From: Hymenobacter siberiensis
GTDB lineage: Bacteria; Bacteroidota; Bacteroidia; Cytophagales; Hymenobacteraceae
Direction: 5' to 3'
Length of the DNA stretch: 64,000 bases
Assembly: GCF_018967845.1 (NCBI RefSeq)
Contig: NZ_JAHLZZ010000001.1
Location: 1,612,001-1,676,000 of the forward strand
Positions 35,201 through 41,498 of this stretch are shown piece by piece; the stretch's first letter is position 1; the number at the start of each line of letters is the position of its first letter. The notes under the pieces are model-generated. The model searched no databases and was not told the DNA's origin. It saw nothing but the letters and a program-made list of their open reading frames with translations. A program made the translations under genes and the position numbers.

Positions 35201-35528
35201 CCTCGACGGTACGGCTACTTTCTCGCCGGTCCGCATCCTGCGCTTCGAAGGCAAGGATGCCCGGTCCTTCACGGCCGCGCCCAACCCCTTCCGTGAGCGC
35301 CTGACGCTGACCGTGGAGCTGCCCGCCGGCCTGGTGGCCGCCCCGGCACTACTGAGCCTGACCGATGCCGCCGGGCGCAGCCTGCTCACGCAGCGCACGC
35401 CTGCCCTGCCGGCCGGCACCAGCCAGCTGGAGCTGCCCGACCTGGCCCCGTTGGCCAGCGGCGTGTACTTCGTGCACCTGGCCGTGCCCGGCCAGCCCGT
35501 GCAGCACCTGAAAGTGGTGAAGGAATAG
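26244..35528 (+). CDS. Giant secreted beta-helix protein with T9SS C-terminal sorting domain
   Basis: 3094 residues. Signal peptide (about 1-32, ending GQAWA). Four parallel-beta-helix modules, each ending in PDIGADE, PDIGALE or PDLGAYE (about 33-790, 955-1495, 1615-2110, 2235-2750), very rich in Asn, Thr and Ser (NNTFTNN-type turns). A BNR/sialidase-N-like segment lies near 800-950. Two near-identical CARDB-like domains (DAGVVAITQP to TANDSFTRTV) at about 1505-1615 and 2121-2235. An FN3-like segment (PLPVELTRFEATR) near 2902 is followed by a C-terminal Por sorting domain (APNPFRERLTLTVEL to HLKVVKE). Exported by Sec, then the type IX system, and probably attached to the cell surface as an adhesin or glycan-binding protein. 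Confidence 0.88.
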   Translation: MIKNLLLPSRGSWLVGLCLALLLLLSSGQAWAQLTGPKNIGTDYVTLAAAITALNGQGVGSGGVTFNVPAGYTETFASPTAGAITATGTSANPIVFQKSGSGANPIITAGVGGSTTSDAIISLAGSDYVTFNGINLTDPTTNTTATTAMEIGYLLGRTGTGATLNGANNNTITNCTVTLQRALVNTTNYTPAGICSASGTATAPFTALSPASATAAGQSSNNVFTSNTLTNVNTGIYLLGLTDASPYTNYDQNNAVGGNSSGLGNTVQNFGGTANNAYGIRLYYQNGVTTSYNNINNTAGGGVASANTLYGIQLASSVNANSTTTNNTVALSQSAVSSSVYGIANATSGTGAVSISNNIFTFVSAGSTHTYYAVYSSAVLSGALTVNGNTFLNAGNSVASIGNLAFLYNSNSNTGAINFQNNQWTLNRTAASGTVYGYYNVSSPTGTHNFSGNTFSNITLAGSTTFYGFNVLTSSSQLQNITNNTLNNITSGSGTTAGIYGAYGFNGSVISGNTVTNLSGGGTVYGIYTGIAFVGGNVFGNTVGNVSSSGASSTVAGMYIGSGASPLNCYTNKIYSISTSGATGLAYGLNLSSGTTLNAYNNLIGNVSATASTSGTAAAGIGVGGATTVTLYYNTVYLSATNTAAGNSAGIYASTTPTLTLTDNIVVNATTPTGAGIASAYQRSSTTLTTYSASSNNNLFYTASSPSATRPIYYDGATTYPTFAAYKTFMATRDQASVSENSPFASTTGSASTFLHIATGSPTQVESGGKPVSGITTDYDGDTRNATTPDIGADEGTFTPAANMTVSGITYTQNATNTGQSATNQQVTGVNVATTGSLNPLTLSSITFNLGSTSVADITNAKLYSTSGSTFMLASAMLLPSTSTIAATYTLTLTTPATLASGNNYFWLTYDITSTATPGNTVSSTVAANGVTISSATYSATLSGPAGSRTIIGPLSGTYYVTATVGSSPNPAKEFPTLTAAANAYSTLGVSSAVSFVLLDATYSGSETFPIVLNAVASASSTNTLTIKPGSGISPVLSGSVASGAMLQFNGAQYVTLDGSNAGTTSQNWTITNTNTGTGTQLVQLISNTAGLAPANNTVKNMVLTGAASATTFTTGYGIQMAVASPATTGASNNTFQNNAITKVQTGISVVGLSNTVRDANTSITGNQIGSTTAAAGFGGATALGIAASNQNMLTVTGNVVRNPVIVAAGANSTTGTALISASTLIGIDLTSNITTATVANNTVRDLLTSGSSLNTSPLSGIRVGTAVTSATVNANLVTNIKTTNTGGYGGYGLYVNTGAASTGDVLSNNMVSDINGSNFSGFTNSSSAGIYLSGTQSGISLVYNSVNMYGTSTYSSAVNTAALAVETGSTGLTVQNNVLANSLVGSTTGSLPFSLFSNAPATAYTVINNNDYYSSGTQATDPVIFRINGTNGTTMLALRTATTQDGASIPAAPAFTAANDLHTSSTALNAAGAPIAGITTDFDGQTRDATTPDIGADEFTPPTDDAGVVAITQPVAPFSASVQNIAVQVKNFGVATLNTVTVSYTVNGVAQTPQNLTGLNLAPGATSADLVLGTFDFSVGGPSFTIVATTSLPNGNTDTNTANDSFTRTVTPALCGTYTVGTGQQFTTLDAAVTALNAGGASCAVTFTLTDATYPATSGITINQYPGNSSTNTLTIKPAVGISSTITGSVATGAILKLNGVQYVTIDGSNNGTTSQNLTLTNTSATGSGNAVLWVAAASASAGSSFNTVKNTLITGNSGTGFPQFTVFVGSTSTTPGTTTATPAANSNNTFTNNVISKGYYGVFVFGVSTTVLDQNNTFSGNQIGQSGTSNGFGLEGLRAVYQQGLTVQSNEVQNVTNTVAAYHFGLNLQTVKGAIIDRNLIHDVQSGTTSSGYPGIGIEVANATHTTTGNASANQISNNIVYNISAPVSSTGSFPNAIGIACNGGYGDKIYFNTLLMNVAQTAGTGMSAALSNGDTNNSTATSALDVRNNIFALTANVSTTATYYGFYTTATSLTGATFDYNDYFLNGTGSATFRTAYFNSTPYTTLANWQTASGQEAHSLQVDPQFTQTSTVPFNLTPTAPFLNAAGVTLAGITLDYAGTTRTSPPDIGALEFTPPPTNDAGVVAITQPIAPFNPSVQNIAVQVKNFGGAVLNTVTVSYTVNGVAQTPVTFGTGTPLNLAPGATSTDLVLGTFDFSVGGPSFVIVATTSQPNGSTDINTANDSFTRTVVPALIGTYTVGAGQQFTTLTSAVNTLNSAGVAGAVTFSLTDASYTTAETFPITVNTVLGGSTTNTVTIKPASGVSPIISGSSTTAILKLNGADYVTIDGSNTTGGTTRDLSVTNTSTGTSAVVIWLASVSATDGATFDVVKNLNLTGGSNTTSTSTLSVSRGIALAGTTVTAAGQNNDNNTLQNNAISKVTVGIDAEATSTEAYDNLLIVDNVVGLATSTAASNVTGTGIFTVQTPGVQITHNTVQNVTAALSGSLRGIALSTGTAGALVNRNTVRGTYNSTTGGYGARGISLDPGTGTANITLRNNAVSGTLSDGDNPSNSLNYIIAGMGFISGTGYNVYNNSVQMSGDRPDNTYTNKVSAPVFVATAVTGIDLRNNVLSNVQTTSDPDATGTGTNYAVYAQAPTGNPFTTIDYNLYDLRSGAASRIAAVAPQFVGRLTGADYATLATWQTATGQDRSSMMTSGLNTAGFTSATDLTPNPASPSSYSVNGTGVQIASVTQDLNGATRSTTAAAGAPDLGAYEVTPTVAPNPLEATGTYALGGTQTFSFNGRTIASLTYGNTGTLPATLTARYYSGTNPPAPYVAGARFYNAYFTFSDSGDGTGFSYVPTLSYDPALLGTIPSENAQKVAQQTATGYGTYFSTVVNTGARTLNAAANLTAFGLLAITDQAAPLPVELTRFEATRAGSDAALAWNTASEKNSRGFEVQVSTDGRSYRVLSFVASPTAASTSPREYAYLDREASKAGLRYYRLRQLDLDGTATFSPVRILRFEGKDARSFTAAPNPFRERLTLTVELPAGLVAAPALLSLTDAAGRSLLTQRTPALPAGTSQLELPDLAPLASGVYFVHLAVPGQPVQHLKVVKE
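30756..31090 (+). repeat. Direct repeat A1 (CARDB-like domain)
   Basis: DNA-level near-identity with 32607-32950. The first part is offset by 1851 bp, then by 1860 bp after a 9-bp insertion in the second copy. Indicates a recent duplication or gene conversion inside the giant gene. Confidence 0.8.
32607..32950 (+). repeat. Direct repeat A2 (CARDB-like domain)
   Basis: Partner of 30756-31090. It shares long identical runs (for example gacctggtgctcggcac) and carries three extra codons in the VTFGTGTP segment. Confidence 0.8.
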
Positions 35529-35550
35529 CCCCGCCATCGCGGTGTTTGGA

Positions 35551-35585
35551 AAGCCTCCCGGTAGTTTACCGGGAGGCTTTTTTTT
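35551..35585 (+). terminator. Terminator of the giant gene
   Basis: Stem aagcctcccggta / taccgggaggctt, short loop, followed by T8. Confidence 0.88.
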
Positions 35586-35680
35586 GCTCGTTTCTGATTC
35601 GTCAAGCAACCAGAAATCAGTAACCAGAAACCAACATGTCCGGCAGGCTTTGGTAAGCCGGGTATGCCGTTCTTTGGGCG

Positions 35681-36208
35681 ATGTTTCCACGACTTCTGCT
35701 CCTGCTTCTGTCAGCCGGCCCCGCGCTGGCCCAATCTGTCAGCCCCGTGCTTCCCGCCGCCCAATCCTCCGCCCTCAAAACCTACGCCCTGCGCCTGCGC
35801 CCCGGCGATGATTTGCGCCAGCAGCTCACGGCCTTCGCGCAGCAAAATCATATTCTGGCCGGCACGATGATTACCTGCGTGGGCAGCCTCACGGTGGCCA
35901 CGCTGCGGCTGGCCAACCAGGAAGGACCCAGCGTGTACAAAGGCCATTTTGAGATTGTGTCGCTGGTGGGTACGCTTTCTGCCAATGGCTCGCATTTGCA
36001 CCTGGCGGTTTCGGACAGCACGGGCCGCACCATCGGCGGGCATTTGCTGGATGGCTGCCGGGTGTACACCACCGCCGAAATTGTGCTGGGCGAGCTGCCG
36101 CAGCTGGAGTTCCGGCGCGAAAAGGACGACACGTTTGGCTACCAGGAGCTGGTGGTGCGGTCGGCTCCCAGTCCGGCCGATGCAAAAGATAAAGCACGCA
36201 AATACTAG
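35681..36208 (+). CDS. PPC (DUF296) domain protein with signal peptide
   Basis: 175 residues. MFPRLLLLLLSAGPALAQ is a convincing signal peptide. The rest is one PPC/DUF296 domain: LRLRPGDDLRQQLTAFAQQN, AGTMITCVGSLTVATLRLA, FEIVSLVGTLSANGSHLHLAVSD, GGHLLDGCRVYTTAEIVL, with the conserved His pair (HLHLA, GGHL) that can bind a metal. Most PPC proteins are cytoplasmic; in plants the domain accompanies AT-hooks. Export points to an envelope role, unknown. Confidence 0.85.
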   Translation: MFPRLLLLLLSAGPALAQSVSPVLPAAQSSALKTYALRLRPGDDLRQQLTAFAQQNHILAGTMITCVGSLTVATLRLANQEGPSVYKGHFEIVSLVGTLSANGSHLHLAVSDSTGRTIGGHLLDGCRVYTTAEIVLGELPQLEFRREKDDTFGYQELVVRSAPSPADAKDKARKY

Positions 36209-36264
36209 CCGATATTCTGGCCGGCCGGGGCAATAGCAACGGCCCGAAAACGTACCTTCGCCCC

Positions 36265-36762
36265 ATGACTACTGCCACCGATACCCCGCAAGCCGCCGCC
36301 TTTCGCCGCCAGGTGCTAAGCCCCACGAAGCTGCGGCTGTTCATGATGCGCAAGCTGCCCATGGCGTGGCTGGCGGGCCTGCGTCTCACGCAGCTCACGC
36401 CAGAAACGGCCACGGTCACCATTCGCTACAAATTCCTCACCCAGAATCCGTTCCGTAGTCTCTATTTCGCCTGCCTGGCCATGGCAGGGGAGTTTGCCAG
36501 CGGCATCCAGGGCATGATGCAGGTGCAGGCGGGCGGGCCGGTTTCGATGCTGGTGACAAGCATTCAGGGCGACTTCACGAAGAAAGCCGTGGGCCTCATT
36601 GCCTTCACCTGCCCTGATGGCCCGCTCATTGCTCAGGCCGTGGCCGAGAGCCGTGCCACCGGCGAGGGCCGCACCGTAGTCTGTACCAGCACTGGCGTAG
36701 ACGAGGCTGGCGACGTGGTGGCGGTGTTCAAGCTCACCTGGTCGTTTCGGGCAAAGCGGTAG
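36265..36762 (+). CDS. DUF4442 / hotdog-fold thioesterase-like protein
   Basis: 165 residues, no signal peptide. Pattern of DUF4442 proteins: PMAWLAGLRLTQLTPETATVTI, then NPFRSLYFACLAMAGEFASGI (the Asn-Pro-x-x-Ser/Thr-xx-Ala helix), and a last strand pair with VVAVFKLTWSFRAK. Probably a hotdog-fold acyl-CoA-binding or thioesterase-like protein; substrate unknown. TACCTTCG lies 4 nt before the ATG, copying the deoC arrangement. Confidence 0.82.
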   Translation: MTTATDTPQAAAFRRQVLSPTKLRLFMMRKLPMAWLAGLRLTQLTPETATVTIRYKFLTQNPFRSLYFACLAMAGEFASGIQGMMQVQAGGPVSMLVTSIQGDFTKKAVGLIAFTCPDGPLIAQAVAESRATGEGRTVVCTSTGVDEAGDVVAVFKLTWSFRAKR

Positions 36763-36767
36763 GCGGG

Positions 36768-37100
36768 TTATTGGCCCGGCTTCTGCAGCAATTGCAGAAT
36801 GTGGTCGAGCTTACCAGTTACTCCATCCAGCTGGGTTTCTACCCCATCTAGTTGGGTTTTCATCACGTCCTGCTGGGTTTTCATCACATCCTGCTGGGTT
36901 TTCAGGTCATTCTGCTGCGCTTTCATCGTCAGTTGCTCACGCAATAAGAAACTGATGTTTTCGCCTTGCTGAACGACTGCCGTGCTTACCTGGCTTATGG
37001 CAAAGCTCAATTGCTTGAGCTGAGCAGTGTGCCTGTCCAGGATGCTCATCGTTTCGGAAAGCAGCGGTTCGAGTTGATTGAGGCGGTCGTCGGCAGTCAT
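36768..37100 (-). CDS. Small coiled-coil protein with short internal repeats
   Basis: 110 residues, wholly predicted helical. The C-terminal half contains repeats of seven residues (KTQQDVM, KTQQDVM, KTQLDGV, ETQLDGV), one heptad each. No signal peptide or catalytic motif. Its start lies about 100 bp from the 3' end of the upstream diadenylate-cyclase-domain gene on the same strand, so cotranscription is possible. Function unknown. Confidence 0.6.
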   Translation of the reverse strand: MTADDRLNQLEPLLSETMSILDRHTAQLKQLSFAISQVSTAVVQQGENISFLLREQLTMKAQQNDLKTQQDVMKTQQDVMKTQLDGVETQLDGVTGKLDHILQLLQKPGQ

Positions 37101-37203
37101 CGGATATGAAAGGCTAGGGAAAAGTGCCTGGTGAGTTTGGGGGCAGGAGGCAATAAAGTTACGTAAGTTGTCGTAAGAATATCGCCCGACGGGTGTTGTT
37201 TTC

Positions 37204-38730
37204 TTATTCCTTCACCGAAGTAATCACGTCCACCATTCCGTCCTCGCTCACCACGATGGCGATGCAGGGATAGTCGGAGCTTTCCACGTAGCGAAGGGCC
37301 GAGTTGTAGCGCGCGCCCCGCGTACCGTCGCCCCGGCCCGAGGCGCGGCCGTCGAGAATGACCCCAATGGAATAGCAGTAGCCCTCGGGGTCGAGGAGCA
37401 CCGCGCCGTCGATGCTGGTGACGAGGCGGGTGATGAGCGGCGTGAGCGGCACGGGCTCGATGAGCATGCATTGTAGCTTGAGGCGGTCGGCTTCGGCCAG
37501 GGCCTCGGTGGTGATGACCAGGAGTGTGCCGTGCTTCTGGCGGCTGGCTTCGAGCACCACGTCCCAGAGGCGTTCTACTTTGGGCGCGTCGGTGAGGGCG
37601 AAGGTGCGCTTGAGGGCCTTGCGGAAGGCCGGCCGGCTGAGGCGCGGGCGCGGCAGGCCGGGCAGGCCGTAGTGCGAGCGCATGAGGATATGCCCGGCAT
37701 GCTGAAGCTCCCAGGCGTAGTGCGTCACGAAGCTGATAACGAACAAATCCTCGCGCACGGCATCGTAGTGGCCAATTTGGCGGCCCAGGGCGTACACGTT
37801 TTCGCCGTCGGCGAGCAGGTGCACGTCGGGCGTGGCCATTTCCAGCAGCTTGCGCACGGCGCGGTAGTCAGTGAGCTCGGTGGGGCAGGTGAGGGCGAAT
37901 ACCTCTTCGATGTTGGGGTGGCCGCGCCGGGCCAGCAGCAGGTTGCCCACGCCCTCGGCGCCCTCGTAGCGCAGGCTGCTGATGGTGTTGCAGGTGGCAA
38001 ACAGCTTGATAGTAGCCGGGTCGAGGCCCAGGGCCTGGGCGGGCGTGTCGAGGAAGGTTTTGCCGGCGGCGCGCAGTAGCTCCTCACTTTCGCGGGGCCG
38101 CATGAAGATGCTGGCCCCCGGCTCGGGCTCGCTCAGGGCTTTCACGCCTTCCTCGTTGAAGCGGTACATGGCGGCCAGCAGCAGCGACGGGGCCAGCGGC
38201 TTGCCATCGGTGTAGTAGCGGGCGGGCTGCAGTGAAGGGTAGGCCCGCAGCGGCTTGCGCAGCAAGCGCAGCACCGTAGTCACAAAGTATCCGTTTATCT
38301 CTACCGGCCAGCCGGCAAAGTGCTGGTACTGGCCCTGCCCATCAAGGGCATTGAGGGTTTCCTGCACGGCATCGCGGATGCCGATGCCCTGGTGCTTGCG
38401 CCGGATGGCGGCGGCCGTCACGTCGTCGCGGTCGGGAAAGGGCCAGGGCGTGGTGAGCTGGCGCACGCGGCCCCGCGCTACCACGTCGGAAAATGCGGCG
38501 GCGGGCAGGTCGCTGTCGACGGGCTCCAGGCAGCGGGCGGGCAGGGTGTCGTCGGCGGGCAGGGCGAGCAGCAGCACAAACGGCTTCAGGTCGTCATCTA
38601 GGGCATCGAACAAGTCCTGGGCCAGCGCCTGGGCTCCCTCGCGGTAGCGCACCTGGTAGGGCCAGATTTGGGCCGGCGGAACGATGATGGCAGGCGACTT
38701 TGAGGCAGCTAAGGAGCAGGAAGAGAGCAT
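37204..38730 (-). CDS. Protein with C-terminal DisA_N/DAC (diadenylate cyclase) domain
   Basis: 508 residues, no membrane segments. The last ~130 residues match the DAC fold: LITRLVTSIDGAVLLDPEG with the catalytic DGA motif, YSIGVILDG, then GTRGARYNSALRYVES in the place of the RHR(TA) motif, and AIVVSEDGMVDVI. The RHR motif is altered (RGARYNSA), so catalysis of c-di-AMP is not certain. The N-terminal ~370 residues are unrecognised; they contain GRVRQLTTPWPFPDRDD and HYAWELQHAGHILMRSHYGLPGL. DisA's HhH DNA-binding part and CdaA's membrane helices are both absent. A sensor-coupled nucleotide-binding or synthesising protein is inferred. Confidence 0.78.
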   Translation of the reverse strand: MLSSCSLAASKSPAIIVPPAQIWPYQVRYREGAQALAQDLFDALDDDLKPFVLLLALPADDTLPARCLEPVDSDLPAAAFSDVVARGRVRQLTTPWPFPDRDDVTAAAIRRKHQGIGIRDAVQETLNALDGQGQYQHFAGWPVEINGYFVTTVLRLLRKPLRAYPSLQPARYYTDGKPLAPSLLLAAMYRFNEEGVKALSEPEPGASIFMRPRESEELLRAAGKTFLDTPAQALGLDPATIKLFATCNTISSLRYEGAEGVGNLLLARRGHPNIEEVFALTCPTELTDYRAVRKLLEMATPDVHLLADGENVYALGRQIGHYDAVREDLFVISFVTHYAWELQHAGHILMRSHYGLPGLPRPRLSRPAFRKALKRTFALTDAPKVERLWDVVLEASRQKHGTLLVITTEALAEADRLKLQCMLIEPVPLTPLITRLVTSIDGAVLLDPEGYCYSIGVILDGRASGRGDGTRGARYNSALRYVESSDYPCIAIVVSEDGMVDVITSVKE

Positions 38731-38751
38731 GGGTGGGGCAGCAGAGACTAA

Positions 38752-38784
38752 AAAAACGCCCCTCCTTTTTATTTTAAGGAGGGG
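38752..38784 (-). terminator. Terminator of the tonB-like gene (minus strand)
   Basis: Read on the minus strand: stem cccctcctt/aaggagggg followed by cgTTTTTTT. It shares the stem with the repeat at 5.1-5.3 kb. Confidence 0.75.
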
Positions 38785-38805
38785 ATGTTTGTCGTTTGGT
38801 TGAAT

Positions 38806-39621
38806 TTACAGTTGGAATAGAACCGGCAACACCATCTTTTGCTTCATGGGCTTGCCCTGAAACATGGCTGGCTCCCATTTCGGGGCGGCCTTTATCAGCC
38901 GCAAAGCCTCTTCGTCCAGTCCGGAGCCCATCTTCTTAATAACACGAGCATCTGTCAGACTGCCATCGCGTTGCACCATAAATTCGACCATGACTTTGCC
39001 CTGAATATTGCGTTTGCGGGCCAGGCCGGGGTACTGCTGATTTTTTTCAATCCAGTCGAAAAAAGCCTGGTTGCCGCCCACGGGCTGGGTGGGGCGGTCG
39101 GGGGCCACCACGGCGGGGCGGTCGGGATTGGCTGAGGCGGCAATGTCGGCGGCGGAGGTGGTGATGGGCCGCTCCTTGGCCGGCCCGCCGATGGTGACGG
39201 TGCTGCCCGGCGACATCACGAACGATACCGGCACCACCACGCGCTGGCGCACCACCTGGTTGCGGTGCTTGGCGGGCGTCCATTTTGGGCCGCTTTTGAT
39301 GAGGCGTATGGCTTCGGCATCAAGTTCGGGGGCCACGGGCGTTTCGACTTTCACCTCATTCACGGTGCCGGTTTTTTCCACCACAAAGCTCACCTTCACG
39401 GTGCCCTGAATGCCTTTTTGCATGGCCGTGGCGGGGTATTTCTGGTGCGCGGCTAGGAACTGGGCGTAGCGCTCGGTGCCACCCAGGGGCACGGCGGGCT
39501 GCTGCACCGAGTCGTACACGGCATTGGCCGTGGGCTTGGGTGGCATCTTGCGCTTCTGGGCGTGGGCCGACAGGCTGAAGAAACTAAGGCCGCCAAGCAG
39601 CAGGAGCATCGAGGTTTTCAT
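38806..39621 (-). CDS. Energy transducer TonB-like protein with two TonB C-terminal domains
   Basis: 271 residues from MKTSMLLLLGG. N-terminal signal peptide ending SAHAQ. Two copies of the TonB_C fold in tandem: YPATAMQKGIQGTVKVSFVV..LIKSGPKWTPAKHR and YPGLARKRNIQGKVMVEFMV..LIKAAPKWEPAMFQG. No Pro-rich periplasm-spanning region and a cleavable-looking signal, so it may be periplasmic rather than a classical ExbB/D-driven TonB. The frame stays open far upstream but the signal peptide fixes the start. Confidence 0.85.
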   Translation of the reverse strand: MKTSMLLLLGGLSFFSLSAHAQKRKMPPKPTANAVYDSVQQPAVPLGGTERYAQFLAAHQKYPATAMQKGIQGTVKVSFVVEKTGTVNEVKVETPVAPELDAEAIRLIKSGPKWTPAKHRNQVVRQRVVVPVSFVMSPGSTVTIGGPAKERPITTSAADIAASANPDRPAVVAPDRPTQPVGGNQAFFDWIEKNQQYPGLARKRNIQGKVMVEFMVQRDGSLTDARVIKKMGSGLDEEALRLIKAAPKWEPAMFQGKPMKQKMVLPVLFQL

Positions 39622-39806
39622 GCGTAGAAAAGGGAGCAGAGGAGGGGTAATGAGAAAAGACGGTTGAACCGCAAAGGCCATACCTGCCAAGATAGTGCTG
39701 GCGCGCTCTGCAAAGAACGGCAGCCCGCGCCCCGCGTGGTTTCGCCTTCCCTGTTGCATGATGTACTTTGAAGCGAAATACCTCATACCCCGACACCGAA
39801 AAACGG

Positions 39807-40016
39807 AGCCCCAGCGGGGTCGTACCCGGAGTGCGGTATGTCGGTAGTATCGGTCGCTTTGATAAAACGTCAAATCCCCAGCGGGGTCGTACCATCTGGG
39901 CGGCACTCGTTCGACGAGTGTCGCCCTCCGGGTACGACCCCGCTGGGGCTCAACGTGCCATCTGGGCCGATATTGCTGCCGATACGTTGCCCTCCGGGTA
40001 CGACCCCGCTGGGGCT
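39807..40016. repeat. Cluster of four REP-like palindromic units
   Basis: Units built on ccccagcggggtcgtacc: 39807-39830 and 39875-39893 forward, 39927-39950 and 39993-40016 inverted. Forward and inverted units can pair, and tggg-cggcactcg..cgagtg-tcgcc between units 2 and 3 forms a further stem. Typical of REP/BIME-type dispersed repeats that are mobilised by RAYT transposases in other genomes; no RAYT gene is in the window. Confidence 0.85.
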
Positions 40017-40050
40017 GACCATCTTCTCATTCCTCATTAAGCGAAGCGTT

Positions 40051-40461
40051 ATGACTACCGAAAGCCGCGCCCCCGAGCCCGTGGGTGCCTACCCCTACAC
40101 CCGCCGCGTGGGCAACCTGTTGTTTCTGTCCGGCGTGGGCCCGCGCCAGCGCGGCCAGAAAGCCATTCCCGGAGTGGAAGTGGACGAGGATGGCAACATT
40201 CTGCGCTATGACTTTGAGAGCCAGTGTCACGCCGTGTTTCAGAACGTGCGCTACATTCTGGAAGAAGCCGGGGCCGAGTGGGACGATTTGGTGGACGTGA
40301 CCGTGTTCCTGACCAATATGAGGGACGACTTCCCGACCTATAACCGCCTCTATGCTGAGTACTTCGCCACGGCCCAGCCCTGCCGTACCACCCTCGAAAT
40401 AAACTGCCTGCCCACGCCCATCGCCATCGAGCTGAAGTGTATTGCCGCGCTGCGGAATTAA
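40051..40461 (+). CDS. RidA/YjgF family deaminase
   Basis: 136 residues. Trimeric RidA fold: VGAYPYTRRVGNLLFLSGVGPR, a central QCHAVFQNVRYILEEAGAEWDDLVDVTVFLTNM, and CRTTLEINCLP with the conserved Arg that binds the imine/enamine carboxylate. Known members hydrolyse reactive 2-aminoacrylate or 2-aminomuconate. The slightly unusual PGVEVDEDGNI insertion resembles the 2-aminomuconate deaminase branch, an inference. Start at the ATG just after the repeat cluster. Confidence 0.9.
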   Translation: MTTESRAPEPVGAYPYTRRVGNLLFLSGVGPRQRGQKAIPGVEVDEDGNILRYDFESQCHAVFQNVRYILEEAGAEWDDLVDVTVFLTNMRDDFPTYNRLYAEYFATAQPCRTTLEINCLPTPIAIELKCIAALRN

Positions 40462-40519
40462 TCGGGATTTAATGCCAGCGGCGTAACACCCCGGGAAAAT
40501 TAATAGTTATTGCCCCCTC

Positions 40520-41482
40520 ATGTACGTTCGCAAAAACCTCCGCTGGGAAGTAGTGTGGCAGCTCACACGCCGCAGCCTGCTCATTTTTACCGTTTATAAC
40601 ACGCTGATTTGCCTGCTCTACGGGCCACTCAACGTGCACGTTCTCGATATTCCGTGGCAGCCCGTGGCGCTGCTCGGTACGGCGGTGGCCTTCTACATTG
40701 GTTTCAAAAGCAACGGCTCCTACGACCGGTTCTGGGAAGGCCGGCAGTTGTGGGGCAGCATCGTGAACACGAGCCGCGTGTGGGCCATCCGCTCCTTCGA
40801 TTATGTGCAGGCCATGCCCGACGGCGTGGGCCCCGACCCGCGCTACATCACCGAGCTGCACCGCCGCCTGCTCTACCGCCAGATTGCCTGGTGCAACGCC
40901 CTGTGCCTGCACCTGCGCCGCCAGACCGCCGCCCTCTGGGACACCGAAGTAGCCCCGTTCCTGCCCCCGGCCGAAGCCCAGATGGCCAAAATGCTCAGCA
41001 ACCCGCCCACTCACCTGCTGCGCCGCCAGAGCGTGGAGCTGCGCGAGCTCTATAAGCGCGGCCTGCTCACCGAGTTCCGCCAGGTGGCCATGATGCAGAC
41101 CATTCAGGACCTGCTAAACGCGCAGGGCGGCTGCGAGCGCATCAAGAATACGCCGTTTCCGCGCCAGTTTGCCTACTTCAGCTTTGTGTTTGTGTGGGTG
41201 TTCGCGGCCATTCTGCCGCTGGGTTTGGTGGAGGAGTTTGATAGCCGTCAGGCCCTGGGCCAGTACCACGTCTGGCTGATGGTGCCGTTTTCGGTGCTCG
41301 TATCGTGGGTATTTAACGTGATTGAAGTGGCGGGCCACACCAGCGAAAACCCCTTCGAAAATGACATCTACGACGTGCCAATGACGGCCATCTGCCGCAG
41401 CATCGAAATCGACCTGCGCGAGCTGCTCGAAGAAACCGAGCTGCCGCCCAAAGTCGAGGCGGTGAATGATGTGATGTATTAG
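40520..41482 (+). CDS. Bestrophin family (UPF0187) membrane channel
   Basis: 320 residues. Prokaryotic bestrophin pattern: LRWEVVWQLTRRSLLIFTVYN, LGTAVAFYIGFKSNGSYDRFWEGRQLWGSIVN (the signature), a helical middle, then FAYFSFVFVWVFAAILPLGLVEEF and ENPFENDIYDVPMTAICRSIEIDLRE. Probably a pentameric ion channel of the inner membrane; ion selectivity not predictable. 58 bp after the RidA gene. Confidence 0.92.
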   Translation: MYVRKNLRWEVVWQLTRRSLLIFTVYNTLICLLYGPLNVHVLDIPWQPVALLGTAVAFYIGFKSNGSYDRFWEGRQLWGSIVNTSRVWAIRSFDYVQAMPDGVGPDPRYITELHRRLLYRQIAWCNALCLHLRRQTAALWDTEVAPFLPPAEAQMAKMLSNPPTHLLRRQSVELRELYKRGLLTEFRQVAMMQTIQDLLNAQGGCERIKNTPFPRQFAYFSFVFVWVFAAILPLGLVEEFDSRQALGQYHVWLMVPFSVLVSWVFNVIEVAGHTSENPFENDIYDVPMTAICRSIEIDLRELLEETELPPKVEAVNDVMY

Positions 41483-41498
41483 TCTATATGGAGCGGGG

